DNA of 64,000 nt. Origin: Bacteroidia bacterium. GTDB lineage: Bacteria; Bacteroidota; Bacteroidia; Bacteroidales; Paludibacteraceae. Shown piece by piece: positions 8,249 through 16,582 of the stretch; the stretch's first letter is position 1, and every line of letters begins with the position of its first letter. The stretch lies in contig JAGKVE010000002.1 of NCBI GenBank assembly GCA_021152555.1, positions 1 to 64,000 of the forward strand. Direction: 5' to 3'. A program made the translations under genes and the position numbers. The notes beneath the pieces were generated by a model. That model had not been told where the DNA came from and did not search any database. It worked only from the letters and a program-made list of their open reading frames with translations.

Positions 8249-10324
8249 TCAGCTTACTTGGCTGCCATTTTTGACGGGCGATGAAACTGTAGTAACCACC
8301 AGTTTGCCATCGGCATCCACGGCTGACAGAATCATTCCTTGCGAGTCTATACCCATCATCTTGCGCGTAGGGAAATTGGCAATGAAAAGTACCTGTTTTC
8401 CGATAAGTACAGACGGGTCCGGATAGGATTGGGCGATGCCGCTCAGTATGGTCCGTCCGCCCATTCCGTCATCCAGTCTGAACTGCAGCAATCTGTCGGA
8501 TTTCTTTACGTTTGTGCATTCCAGTACCGTCGCAACGCGGATATCAATCTTGTCAAACTCATCAATAGTAGTCGGCGCTTTTATCTCTGCCGGACGCCAG
8601 TTTTTGAGTGCTTCGGCTTTCGCTGCGGCCTCATTCTCCGCTTTGATACGCTCCAACTTGTCCAGTTGCGCCTGGATAGCGTTGTCCTCTATCTTTTCGA
8701 AAAGCAGACTCACTTCGCCTAATTGTTGTCCCTCTTTTAACATATCTATTCTGCCTAAATCATCCCATCCGAAGGTTGCTTCAAGCCGCAGCATTGTTTT
8801 CAGTTTCTCAGAAGAGAACGGCAGGAAAGGTTCAAATGCGAGAGCGAGGTTTGCAGCAATCTGCAATGCTATATGAAGAACTGTCGCCGTGCGCTCCATA
8901 TCCGTCTTGGCGAGTTTCCATGGTTCGGTATCAGCGAGGTATTTGTTACCGATACGGGCAAGGTTCATTGCCTCTTTCTGAGCATCGCGGAAACGGAAAT
9001 TATTGAGCAGGTCTTCAAGTGTTGTTTTGACGTTCTTGAATTCCTCGATAGTCGCATTGTCGTACTCGTTCAAAGTCCCGCATGCAGGCACGCGTCCACC
9101 AAAATATTTATTGGTAAGTACGAGTGCGCGGTTGACAAAGTTGCCGTAGATGGCTACCAATTCATTGTTGTTTCGCGCTTGGAAATCCGCCCATGTGAAA
9201 TCATTGTCTTTGGTCTCGGGAGCGTTGGCGGTAAGCACGTAGCGCAATACATCCTGTTTTCCGGGGAAATCATCAAGGTATTCGTTGAGCCATACCGCCC
9301 AGTTGCGGGAAGTGGATATCTTGTCTCCCTCAAGGTTGAGGAATTCGTTTGACGGCACATTATCCGGCAGGTTGTAACCTTGTGCCTTGAGCATGGCAGG
9401 GAAAACAATACAATGGAAAACAATATTGTCTTTACCGATGAAATGAATCATACGGGTGTCTTCCTGTTTCCACCATTTCTGCCAATCGCCGTATTTCTCC
9501 GGCTGCGCCTTGCATAACTCAATCGTATTGGATATATAGCCGATAGGTGCATCAAACCAGACGTATAGCACTTTTCCTTCTGCGCCTTCAACAGGCACAG
9601 GGATTCCCCAATCAAGGTCACGGGTCACGGCGCGCGGTTTGAGTCCTCCGTCCAGCCAACTCTTGCACTGGCCATAGACATTGGGCCGCCATTCTTTATG
9701 ATTATTGAGAATCCATTCCTCAAGCCATGGTTGATATTGATCCAGCGGCAAATACCAATGTTTGGTTGCCTTTTTAGTCAGCGCATTACCCGTTTCTGCA
9801 TTATACGGATTGATTAGTTCGTCCGGCGAAAGGGTAGCGCCGCATTTCTCACATTGGTCACCATAGGCGCCGAGCGAATGGCAGCGCGGGCATTCGCCCC
9901 GTATGTTGCGGTCGGTCAGGAAATGACCGGTCTCAGGGTCGAAGAACTGTTCGGACGTCTCCTCAATAAACTGGCCGGCATCGTACATGCGTCGGAAATA
10001 ATCTGCAGCAAACTGATGGTGGGTTGCAGATGTCGTGCGCGAATAAATATCGAATGAAACCCCGAAATCAGCGAAAGAACGTTTAATCAATTCGTGATAG
10101 CGGTCAACAACCTGCTGGGTCGTTATTCCCTCTTTACGTGCGCGGATAGTTACCGGTACTCCGTGCTCATCACTGCCGCATACAAAGAGCACTTCTTGCC
10201 CCTTCAAGCGTAAATAGCGTGCGTAAATGTCAGCTGGTACATAGACTCCGGCGAGGTGACCGATATGCACAGGACCGTTCGCATAAGGCAGTGCTGCTGT
10301 GATTAATGTGCGATTAAATGCCAT
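8249..10324 (-). CDS. metG: Methionyl-tRNA synthetase
   Basis: This 691-residue cytoplasmic enzyme attaches methionine to tRNA-Met. The Rossmann catalytic core has the HIGH signature in PYANGPVHIGHLAG. A zinc knuckle follows (CPRCHSLGAYGDQCEKCG). The KMSKS loop reads KISTS (EGDKISTSRNWAVW). An anticodon-binding helical domain follows, and the C-terminus is an EMAP/Trbp111-like tRNA-binding domain from about residue 585 (FDKIDIRVATVLEC, GIAQSYPDPSVLIGKQVL). The start is the ATG at 10324 (MAFNRTLITAALPYANG); the ORF extends upstream only through promoter DNA. It is driven by the minus-strand promoter at 10439-10470. Confidence 0.97.
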   Translation of the reverse strand: MAFNRTLITAALPYANGPVHIGHLAGVYVPADIYARYLRLKGQEVLFVCGSDEHGVPVTIRARKEGITTQQVVDRYHELIKRSFADFGVSFDIYSRTTSATHHQFAADYFRRMYDAGQFIEETSEQFFDPETGHFLTDRNIRGECPRCHSLGAYGDQCEKCGATLSPDELINPYNAETGNALTKKATKHWYLPLDQYQPWLEEWILNNHKEWRPNVYGQCKSWLDGGLKPRAVTRDLDWGIPVPVEGAEGKVLYVWFDAPIGYISNTIELCKAQPEKYGDWQKWWKQEDTRMIHFIGKDNIVFHCIVFPAMLKAQGYNLPDNVPSNEFLNLEGDKISTSRNWAVWLNEYLDDFPGKQDVLRYVLTANAPETKDNDFTWADFQARNNNELVAIYGNFVNRALVLTNKYFGGRVPACGTLNEYDNATIEEFKNVKTTLEDLLNNFRFRDAQKEAMNLARIGNKYLADTEPWKLAKTDMERTATVLHIALQIAANLALAFEPFLPFSSEKLKTMLRLEATFGWDDLGRIDMLKEGQQLGEVSLLFEKIEDNAIQAQLDKLERIKAENEAAAKAEALKNWRPAEIKAPTTIDEFDKIDIRVATVLECTNVKKSDRLLQFRLDDGMGGRTILSGIAQSYPDPSVLIGKQVLFIANFPTRKMMGIDSQGMILSAVDADGKLVVTTVSSPVKNGSQVS

Positions 10325-10371
10325 ATTTTGTGTAAAATTTGTACTAAAAACAAAAAAAACATATGTTTTTC

Positions 10372-10402
10372 TTGCGTATATTAAAAAAAAGTAGTACCTT
10401 TG
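10372..10402 (+). promoter_or_regulatory. Promoter of the barrel gene at 10457
   Basis: TTG (10372-10374), 20 nt, TACCTTTG (10395-10402). It lies within the leader of metG, so the two divergent transcription units share this 100-bp stretch. Confidence 0.75.
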
Positions 10403-10438
10403 CGACCGCAATTTAGGGGTACTTTGCAAAATCGGCTG

Positions 10439-10470
10439 CAAAGGTACAACAAAAAAATGAAAAATACAAA
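10439..10470 (-). promoter_or_regulatory. Promoter of metG, overlapping the divergent gene
   Basis: Minus strand: TTTG (10467-10470), 20 nt, TACCTTTG (10439-10446). The element extends into the first codons of the plus-strand gene at 10457. Both transcripts would overlap at their 5' ends by about 25-30 nt. Confidence 0.7.
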
Positions 10471-11518
10471 TTATTTGGTGAAAAAACATCAATCATATCT
10501 GCTTTTGCTTATCGCGGTGCTTTTCAGCGGCGCACTTCATGCGAAGGTGTATAACTATGTTGGTGGATATGCCAACTTAGGCGAATGGACTTTGCTTCCG
10601 TCTGAAAGTAAATACGGCCCGAGTTTCGGTGTCGCCGGCGGGCTTGGGTTCTTATATGAATTGCAGGCGGGACCAACGTATGGTCAGACACGTTTCTTGT
10701 TTGACGTCGGTGTCGGAGCACAGGGAGGATTGACCAGTTTCATGCAAGGAAGCAGTTTTACTACCGAGTTGCCGAACCAGTTGGACCTTGACGGCATGTC
10801 GTTCGACTACGTGTATGAACTGAAGGACCGTCATGATAAATACAGCAATGTTGCGGTACAGGTTCCTTTGATGGTCGGTGTGCAGCATCGTAAATTCTAT
10901 ATGCTCGCCGGTGCTAAGATTACGGCGAACGTTTTCACGCAGTCCCATACTACGGCTACATTGACAACATACGGACGTTATCAGGATTTTGATGATTTCC
11001 GTGATATGCCTGAATATCAGTTCTTTACGGGCAAACCTATGAGTAGCGGGGTGAAAACGAGTCTCAAGTTAGATGTCGATTTGAGTGCGGAAATAGGCGG
11101 CCGGTTCGGCGTTATAACCGATGCAGTCGGATATGATGTACCAAAGCGTAAGATAGAGTACCGTCTGGCGGGATTCTTCGACTATGGATTGCTGGATATC
11201 CATTACCAGCGTGACCAATTGGCGTTGGGAACACGTAACCCCGCTAATCCGGACCAGATTTTACCGATTGAAGGTAATCTGCGTTATAACGAAGGGGCAA
11301 CAGCTCCGGTTTATAATACAACGAGCATGGTGGACAACATAGTCGTGAATGACCTGATGTCTTCAAGCGGATTTGCCAAAGCCGTGAATAGTTTGGTAAT
11401 CGGTTTGAAGTTCACGATTTTATTCCAGTTGCCGGAACCCGGACGGTGTGTAATCTGCAAGGATGCTTACCGTAGCTTAGTTAGCCGTCGTGGCGGAGGA
11501 GTGAAGTACGAGGAATAA
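10457..11518 (+). CDS. Outer-membrane beta-barrel protein, paralogue family
   Basis: This 353-residue protein has a signal peptide (about residues 1-31, ending SGALHA) and a body of amphipathic strands ending in KFTILFQLPEPGRC. It shares the pattern (I/V)P-L-x-x-G ... F-Y-x-LAG-x-K with the proteins at 15722 and 34047, so these are paralogues. Its function is not known. Unlike the others, no large secreted protein lies directly beside it. The ATG at 10457 is chosen because the longer reading from 10400 (a TTG) runs through promoter sequence. Its last 42 nt overlap the 3' end of the convergent cdaA gene. Confidence 0.75.
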   Translation: MKNTNYLVKKHQSYLLLLIAVLFSGALHAKVYNYVGGYANLGEWTLLPSESKYGPSFGVAGGLGFLYELQAGPTYGQTRFLFDVGVGAQGGLTSFMQGSSFTTELPNQLDLDGMSFDYVYELKDRHDKYSNVAVQVPLMVGVQHRKFYMLAGAKITANVFTQSHTTATLTTYGRYQDFDDFRDMPEYQFFTGKPMSSGVKTSLKLDVDLSAEIGGRFGVITDAVGYDVPKRKIEYRLAGFFDYGLLDIHYQRDQLALGTRNPANPDQILPIEGNLRYNEGATAPVYNTTSMVDNIVVNDLMSSSGFAKAVNSLVIGLKFTILFQLPEPGRCVICKDAYRSLVSRRGGGVKYEE

Positions 11519-12256
11519 CTCATCTTCTTTCACCTCCCGGATATTCCCTTCACTCGCCACAGATATATGGCCTGTCTCTTCGGACACAACGATACACGTT
11601 GCGTCCGTTTTTTCTGTCAGACCCAGTGCTGCGCGGTGGCGCAATCCGTAATACTGAGGGATAGTCTGGTTCTTGCTCACCGGTAGAATACACGCCGCCG
11701 CCACCATCTTGCCGTCGCGTATGATCAGCGCCCCGTCATGCAGCGGAGTGTTCTTGAAAAATATGTTCTCTATCAATCGCGCAGACACTACCGCGTCCAG
11801 GCGTTCGCCCGTATCTACTATCTCTTTGAGACTTCCGCCACCCGATAATACAATCAAAGCACCGGTTTTGGTGGACGCCATATGACGGCATGCCTGAGTG
11901 ATTTCCAGTATCTGCTGACGAGCGCGAGGGTCTTCTTCACTTTTCTTCGGGCGGAATATTTTCCATGACGAGAAACGAGAACCGACACGGTAGAAAAACA
12001 TGCGGATCTCTTCTTGGAATATAACTATCAGCGCAATAGCACCAACGGAAATGATACGGTCGAATAGTGCGCCGGTAAGGTCCAATTGGAATACAAAACT
12101 GACGAGGAACCACACCACGATAAACGCCAATATTCCCCAGAATAAGTTAGCGGCACCTGTACGACGCAAGAGTCGGTATGTCTCATACAGAATACCGGCT
12201 ACTAACAAGATGTCTATCACATCTTTGAATCCGAATGAAAAAGCTAAGAAATGCAT
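11477..12256 (-). CDS. cdaA: Membrane diadenylate cyclase CdaA
   Basis: This 259-residue inner-membrane enzyme makes cyclic di-AMP from two ATP. Three hydrophobic segments occupy roughly residues 12-28, 38-57 and 66-81. The DAC catalytic domain follows, with the DGA motif at 174-176 (PLHDGALIIRDG) and the RHR motif at 206-208 (YGLRHRAALGL). The length matches the CdaA/DacA family. It lies 5 nt downstream of folP in the same direction, an operon arrangement I know from other Bacteroidota. No CdaR or GlmM gene is seen here. Its 3' end overlaps the convergent barrel gene by 42 nt with no terminator between them. Confidence 0.95.
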   Translation of the reverse strand: MHFLAFSFGFKDVIDILLVAGILYETYRLLRRTGAANLFWGILAFIVVWFLVSFVFQLDLTGALFDRIISVGAIALIVIFQEEIRMFFYRVGSRFSSWKIFRPKKSEEDPRARQQILEITQACRHMASTKTGALIVLSGGGSLKEIVDTGERLDAVVSARLIENIFFKNTPLHDGALIIRDGKMVAAACILPVSKNQTIPQYYGLRHRAALGLTEKTDATCIVVSEETGHISVASEGNIREVKEDELFLVLHSSATTAN

Positions 12257-12261
12257 TCTTG

Positions 12262-13002
12262 TTATTTGTTTAATCTATCCCCAATAGTAATAATTTGCGC
12301 TGTAGCGGCTACATCGTGGGTACGAATGATACTCGCTCCGTGCTCAACGGCGTATAACTGAAGTGCTTGCGTGGCGGACAGGCAAGTCTCCGGAGTCAAC
12401 CCCAAGGGCTTATATACCATTGACTTGCGGCTGATTCCTACTAATATGGGCTTTCCGTATTCCCGCAATTCATCCAACCGGCGCATACATTCATAGTCCC
12501 GCTCAGTACTACCTATAAACCCAAACCCCGGATCAAGGATAAGGTCAATATCATTCATTTCCGGATGGCAGGCGGGCAACCGATAGTCACCGCGCAACGT
12601 CCATATATAAGGTGCGCCTGCTTTTTTAACGATGGCATACATCGCATCGCATCCGCCCGATACATCGTTTATTATCATGCGCCCGAATTGCGCTAATGCA
12701 CGCCGTGCGATCTCGGGGCGGAATGTGTCGATTGAAAGACGGGCTTCCGGTAGTTCTGTGCGCAGTACATCAATGGCAGGCTCTAATCGCTTCCACTCTG
12801 TCTGTTCGTCAACCGGAGTGCTGTTCGGACGTGTAGAACATGCTCCTAAATCAAGGATATCTGCACCCTCCGCCAGCGACTTGCGCGCCCATGACAAAAT
12901 AGCGGCTGTTTCTACCTGCTCTCTGTCTGCCCGCAACAATCGTGAACCGGCATAGAAACTATCCGGCGTCACATTGCCTATTGCCATAATTTGCGCTTTC
13001 AC
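12262..13002 (-). CDS. folP: Dihydropteroate synthase, compact form
   Basis: This enzyme joins p-aminobenzoate to dihydropterin pyrophosphate in folate synthesis. Family motifs are present: GNVTPDSFYAGS, DLGACSTRP, LSIDTF, IINDVSGG, DPGFGF, VGISRKS and RTHDV. At 246 residues it is about 30 shorter than usual Bacteroidales enzymes. The N-terminal strand before NVTPDSF is nearly gone. The MHMKGTP loop and following helix are replaced by the short stretch WTLRGDYRLPACHPEMND, and DPGFGFGK is altered to DPGFGFIG. The start given is GTG at 13002; ATG at 12987 is an alternative. A TAACTTTG element at 13007-13014 would place transcription initiation almost on the GTG, so the mRNA may be nearly leaderless. 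It is the first gene of a folP-cdaA operon. Confidence 0.88.
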   Translation of the reverse strand: MKAQIMAIGNVTPDSFYAGSRLLRADREQVETAAILSWARKSLAEGADILDLGACSTRPNSTPVDEQTEWKRLEPAIDVLRTELPEARLSIDTFRPEIARRALAQFGRMIINDVSGGCDAMYAIVKKAGAPYIWTLRGDYRLPACHPEMNDIDLILDPGFGFIGSTERDYECMRRLDELREYGKPILVGISRKSMVYKPLGLTPETCLSATQALQLYAVEHGASIIRTHDVAATAQIITIGDRLNK

Positions 13003-13006
13003 GCTG

Positions 13007-13014
13007 CAAAGTTA
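13007..13014 (-). promoter_or_regulatory. -7 element upstream of folP
   Basis: Minus-strand TAACTTTG matches TAnnTTTG, but no good TTG is found about 20 nt upstream. The predicted transcription start is within a few bases of the GTG start codon. Confidence 0.4.
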
Positions 13015-13084
13015 TATAAAAATTCGCAAATAATTGACGTTTTTAGGAGAAAAATGCACTTTTTTATCATTTTTTGCAAAAAAG

Positions 13085-13117
13085 TTTGGTTTGTTTGAGA
13101 AAAAAATTGTATCTTTG
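13085..13117 (+). promoter_or_regulatory. Promoter of gldJ
   Basis: TTTG (13085-13088), 21 nt, TATCTTTG (13110-13117). The leader that follows (13126-13165) is rich in alternating purine-pyrimidine steps such as TGTACG and GCGTATG. Confidence 0.7.
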
Positions 13118-13207
13118 CAGGCTGAAACATGTGTACGTCCATGCGCAAGCGTATGTCGCACGGGCGCGGATATATAAATAGAAATATATTAACATAACAC
13201 AAATCAT

Positions 13208-14809
13208 ATGAAAAACGTATTTAAGTATCTCTTGATCGTTTCTGTGGTAATGGGTGCCGTATCGTGCCAAAAGCGCGAATTGAATACCCGCGTGAGCAAC
13301 ACAACCGGTTGGAATTATTTCGACCAAAGGACAACGAACTTTCAGGCTAATGAGGGTGTAGGTAATGTCAATCCGGTAGGTATGATACCTATTCAGGGTG
13401 GTACGTTTACGGTGGGTGAGAAGGATGAGTTCCTTACCGCTCCGCGTAATAACGAGACCCGTAGTCTGACTGTCAGCTCATTCTACATGGATAAGTATGA
13501 GGTAACAACCTTGAACTGGAATGAGTATCTGCATTGGCTGGAATTTGTATTCGGACCTGTAGCTCCCGAGTTGGTTGACCAGGCTCGTCCGGACCACAAA
13601 GTATGGCGTGAAGACATGGCTTACAATGACCCGTATGAGGATAACTATTTCGAGCACCCTGCTTTCTCTTTCTATCCTATCGTAGGTGTGACTTGGGAGC
13701 AGGCGATGGCCTATTGCCAATGGCGTACCGACCGCGTGAACGAGATGGCCTTGATTAATGCCGGAGCTATCGTTATTCCTCCGTTCGCTGATCTGCAACC
13801 GACAGACGATGAGGGGCTCAAGGATGAATGGGAGCAACAAACGGGCTATGAGATGTTCGCATATGATGAGGTAAGTCCGGAGGATCCTACCCAAACGATT
13901 ACTATGTATCGTCCGAGTTATGAGTGGATTCGTGATAAGTTTGTATTCAATACCGATAAATACCTGATGGATGAAACCTATGTTCCCGATTATGGTAAAA
14001 AACCGATGAAGGACAGCTATGGCGCAGACCGTAAGGTCAATATCGCCGATGGTATCTTCGTTACGGGCTATCGTCTGCCGACAGAGGCGGAATGGGAGTT
14101 CGCAGCCTATGCTCCGGTAGCCGGTGAGGACGGTTTGACAATCGAAGGTAAGGTATATCCCTGGAGCGGCTATCACCCTCGTGATATGTCGAAACGCGAC
14201 CTCGGTATGATGCAGGCCAACTTCGTCCGCGGACGTGGTGATATGATGGGTGTCAGTGGCGCGCTTAACGACCGCCGCGTTATCACCAACCCGGTTGATG
14301 AGTTCGCGCCGAACGATTTCGGATTGTATAATATGGCGGGCAATGTCAATGAATGGGTGCTCGATGTATATCGTGAGACTACTTACCAGGAGACATCAGA
14401 GTATAACTCCTATCGTGGTAATATCTATAGCCATCCTGTGCTTGACGAAAACGGTAAGTTCCAAATGGACTCAGTAGGCTGTATCAAAGTGAGCTGGGGG
14501 AAAGAGGATGATAAACGTGACGTTTATGACGGTGATTTCGCCAGCCTGATTGATACGGATTATCCTTTGGATACCGTAGGTGTAGAGAACCTTGCAGCAG
14601 TCAAATCCGATCCGACTGATGTTCTTGCTCCGCGCATTACTAAGAAGAGCCGTGTATATAAAGGCGGCTCATGGGCTGACCGCATCTATTGGCTCAATCC
14701 GTCAACGCGTCGTTATCTGGACCAGGACAAGTCGTCTTCTAAGATCGGATTCCGTTGCGCGATGTCTACATTGGGTGACCAAATACCCGGAACCCCGGTT
14801 AATAATTGA
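13208..14809 (+). CDS. gldJ: GldJ-like lipoprotein of the type IX secretion/gliding system
   Basis: This 533-residue lipoprotein has a lipobox AVSC with the acylated cysteine at position 20. The mature part is a formylglycine-generating-enzyme-like (SUMF1) fold: IPIQGGTFTVG, FYMDKYEVTTLNWNEY, GYRLPTEAEWEFAAY, NMAGNVNEWVLDVY, KGGSWADR and IGFRCAM. Such GldJ/GldK proteins are structural parts of T9SS, not enzymes. The TTGWNYFDQ segment after the lipid anchor and the KGGSWADRIYWLNPSTRRYL ending favour GldJ over GldK. The other T9SS genes (gldKLMN, sov, porV) are not in this window. It would support export of the many T9SS-tailed proteins nearby. The gcvH gene follows after 42 nt. Confidence 0.85.
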   Translation: MKNVFKYLLIVSVVMGAVSCQKRELNTRVSNTTGWNYFDQRTTNFQANEGVGNVNPVGMIPIQGGTFTVGEKDEFLTAPRNNETRSLTVSSFYMDKYEVTTLNWNEYLHWLEFVFGPVAPELVDQARPDHKVWREDMAYNDPYEDNYFEHPAFSFYPIVGVTWEQAMAYCQWRTDRVNEMALINAGAIVIPPFADLQPTDDEGLKDEWEQQTGYEMFAYDEVSPEDPTQTITMYRPSYEWIRDKFVFNTDKYLMDETYVPDYGKKPMKDSYGADRKVNIADGIFVTGYRLPTEAEWEFAAYAPVAGEDGLTIEGKVYPWSGYHPRDMSKRDLGMMQANFVRGRGDMMGVSGALNDRRVITNPVDEFAPNDFGLYNMAGNVNEWVLDVYRETTYQETSEYNSYRGNIYSHPVLDENGKFQMDSVGCIKVSWGKEDDKRDVYDGDFASLIDTDYPLDTVGVENLAAVKSDPTDVLAPRITKKSRVYKGGSWADRIYWLNPSTRRYLDQDKSSSKIGFRCAMSTLGDQIPGTPVNN

Positions 14810-14851
14810 TAAATTATTGATTACAAAGTATAAATAACAAATTTTCATTCC

Positions 14852-15226
14852 ATGAATTTTCCTGAAAATATCAAATACACCAGCGAGCACGAATGGATTC
14901 GCGTAGAGGGTAGTGAGGCCTATGTCGGCATTACCGATTATGCCCAGTCGGAGTTGGGGGAGATTGTATTCATTGATGTACCTACCGTCGGCGAGACAGT
15001 GGGGCAGGGTGAAGTGTTCGGTTCGGTCGAGGCAGTCAAAACAGTAAGCGACCTCAACATGCCTGTTACGGGTGAGGTGCTGGAACTCAATGCTGATTTG
15101 GACGCTCAACCAGAGCTGGTTAATAACGATCCTTATGGAAAGGGCTGGATTATCCGCATCGCAGTAAAAGATGCTGCTGAGTTGGATAATCTGATGGATG
15201 CAGCTGCTTACAAGGCTACTCTTTGA
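14852..15226 (+). CDS. gcvH: Glycine cleavage system H protein
   Basis: This 124-residue cytoplasmic protein carries the lipoyl arm that shuttles the aminomethyl group between the P, T and L proteins. The lipoylation site is Lys63 in GSVEAVKTVSDL. Other family signatures are YTSEHEWI at the start and NDPYGKGWIIRI near the end. The length is normal. The genes for the P, T and L proteins are not nearby. It may be cotranscribed with gldJ (42-nt gap), and a perfect hairpin follows. Confidence 0.97.
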   Translation: MNFPENIKYTSEHEWIRVEGSEAYVGITDYAQSELGEIVFIDVPTVGETVGQGEVFGSVEAVKTVSDLNMPVTGEVLELNADLDAQPELVNNDPYGKGWIIRIAVKDAAELDNLMDAAAYKATL

Positions 15227-15263
15227 TTAATTTCCCATTCCTTAATAAATAATAAATAAATAG

Positions 15264-15296
15264 TAACACGCGTACGTGCGCGTGTTATTATTTTTA
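15264..15296 (+). terminator. Terminator after gcvH
   Basis: TAACACGCG (15264-15272) pairs perfectly with CGCGTGTTA (15279-15287) around a 6-nt loop, followed by a T-rich stretch to about 15295. Confidence 0.8.
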
Positions 15297-15422
15297 TAAA
15301 AGTAAATTTCTCGTATCTAATACGGCAATATACAACATAATAATGTCTCTGTTATTCTGTTTTGAAAAATGTAAAGTATAGTTTACAAAATGAATTAATT
15401 CAGCACTTTTATTGTCAAATTG

Positions 15423-15453
15423 TTGCATAAAATCTAAGAATGTTGTAAATTTG
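15423..15453 (+). promoter_or_regulatory. Promoter of the surface-protein island
   Basis: TTG (15423-15425), 20 nt, TAAATTTG (15446-15453). Transcription would start near 15458 and give an unusually long leader of about 260 nt before the first gene at 15722. Confidence 0.65.
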
Positions 15454-15493
15454 CACACTTTTTAGAACATAGCACCAGCGGTGTACGTCGTTT

Positions 15494-15662
15494 GAAACAA
15501 AGTCGGCAAGCTTAGTTTATCAAATCTGCAAAATGATGTATCCCTGCTATCCGTGTATTACATGGACAGGCAGGGTATTGCAGATAAGTTTGCCGACTTT
15601 GTTTCATACTCTGCTTGTTCGTGTTTTTTACCAATCGGATAGCATATGCTATACCGGTTGGT
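15494..15662 (+). ncRNA. Long-hairpin structured leader or small RNA
   Basis: Arms 15494-15514 and 15585-15605 form 21 consecutive pairs (one G-U). Inside the hairpin, ATCTGCAA (15524-15531) pairs with TTGCAGAT (15578-15585; the last T is shared with the outer arm). CCCTGC (15542-15547) pairs with GCAGGG (15570-15575). CCGTGT (15551-15556) pairs with ACATGG (15560-15565) around a 3-nt loop. The bulges are mainly on the 5' side. A second hairpin covers 15630-15662 (ACCAATCGG with CCGGTTGGT plus an inner TAGC/GCTA stem) and is followed by a T-rich stretch. It could be a regulatory leader of the gene at 15722 or a separate small RNA ending near 15675. The rest of 15297-15721 shows no gene; the ORF that begins at 15533 is only the leader read through. 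Confidence 0.6.
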
Positions 15663-15721
15663 GTTTGTTTATATACAACCTTATGTTGTGCAATACGCAA
15701 AATACACTCGTGAGGAGGGAT

Positions 15722-16582
15722 ATGATGGAGATAAGAAGGCTCTTATCGGTTTGTGTTTTGTGCTTTTTTCTTCCAAGTCTTTCTGCCCGTCATTATCTGC
15801 GCTTTAATGCGGATTTCTCGTACGCGCGCGATTTCGCGGGTGCGGGCGCGAGCGCGCCGTCTTCTGAGGGAATGACTCTGGCGGATGCACAGGCGATGAT
15901 AGGAAGCGGCAAATCGGAGGCATTGCGTAATTCGAATGGTTTTGCTCCCGGTATAGGCATAGGCTATCGGTTTTCATACAAGGCTTTTTTGCTGGACCTG
16001 GGAATTGGAGCCGAATATCGCAATACGGTCAATGAACTCTATCCTGTGAGTAATGTTATAGCTGCGGATATAGATGATACGGGCGAGCCATATACGGGCA
16101 GACATACCTGGTCCTCACGCCGCGCATCGCTGCAGCATGCCGGTATCCATATCCCCTTGATGCTCGGTGCGGAGATCAAGCGTTTTTATTTCCTTGCAGG
16201 TCTCAAAGCGAATATAGATGTATGGGGGACGTCAAAAGAGCGAGGCGCTTATTCGATGTCCGCCAAGTATGATCGTTTTATGGACGAATGGACCAATGTA
16301 TCCGGTCATGGCATTGTGGCGGATGAGCCCTATGAGGCTTCTGCGGTAGCCGGAGGAACGGGGTGGAATATACGGGCATGTGCAGAGCTGGGCTATTGCT
16401 TTTATGTCTCAAGAAGACATACTAATAGCCGTATGTCGCAACCGCGTTATTACGCAGGTGCTTTTGCTGAGTATAGTTTTGCCGGCACGTCGGGTAACTA
16501 TCAGCCCTTGATGGTGGGAGTTCGCCTTACGGTATTGCTTCCGTTCCCGGAGCCGCGTGTATGTAGATGTCTGAACGATTGA
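15722..16582 (+). CDS. Outer-membrane beta-barrel protein preceding secreted cargo genes
   Basis: This 286-residue protein has a signal peptide (MMEIRRLLSVCVLCFFLPSLSA) and a barrel-like body ending in VRLTVLLPFPEPRVC. It is a paralogue of the proteins at 10457 and 34047, sharing HIPLMLGAEIKRFYFLAGLK and the terminal L-P/Q-F-P-EP motif. Cysteines close the chain (VCRCLND). The ATG at 15722 has GAGGAGGGA just before it; the longer ORF from 15533 runs through the structured leader. The stop codon overlaps the start of the next gene (TGATG), so translation is probably coupled. This suggests that barrel and cargo act together. The role itself is unknown. Confidence 0.75.
   Translation: MMEIRRLLSVCVLCFFLPSLSARHYLRFNADFSYARDFAGAGASAPSSEGMTLADAQAMIGSGKSEALRNSNGFAPGIGIGYRFSYKAFLLDLGIGAEYRNTVNELYPVSNVIAADIDDTGEPYTGRHTWSSRRASLQHAGIHIPLMLGAEIKRFYFLAGLKANIDVWGTSKERGAYSMSAKYDRFMDEWTNVSGHGIVADEPYEASAVAGGTGWNIRACAELGYCFYVSRRHTNSRMSQPRYYAGAFAEYSFAGTSGNYQPLMVGVRLTVLLPFPEPRVCRCLND

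Noticed and set aside
15494..15605. Invertible promoter flanked by 21-bp inverted repeats
   Set aside because: No convincing TAnnTTTG promoter lies between the arms, and the inner segments pair with each other as in a single RNA hairpin. It is kept only as an alternative to test.
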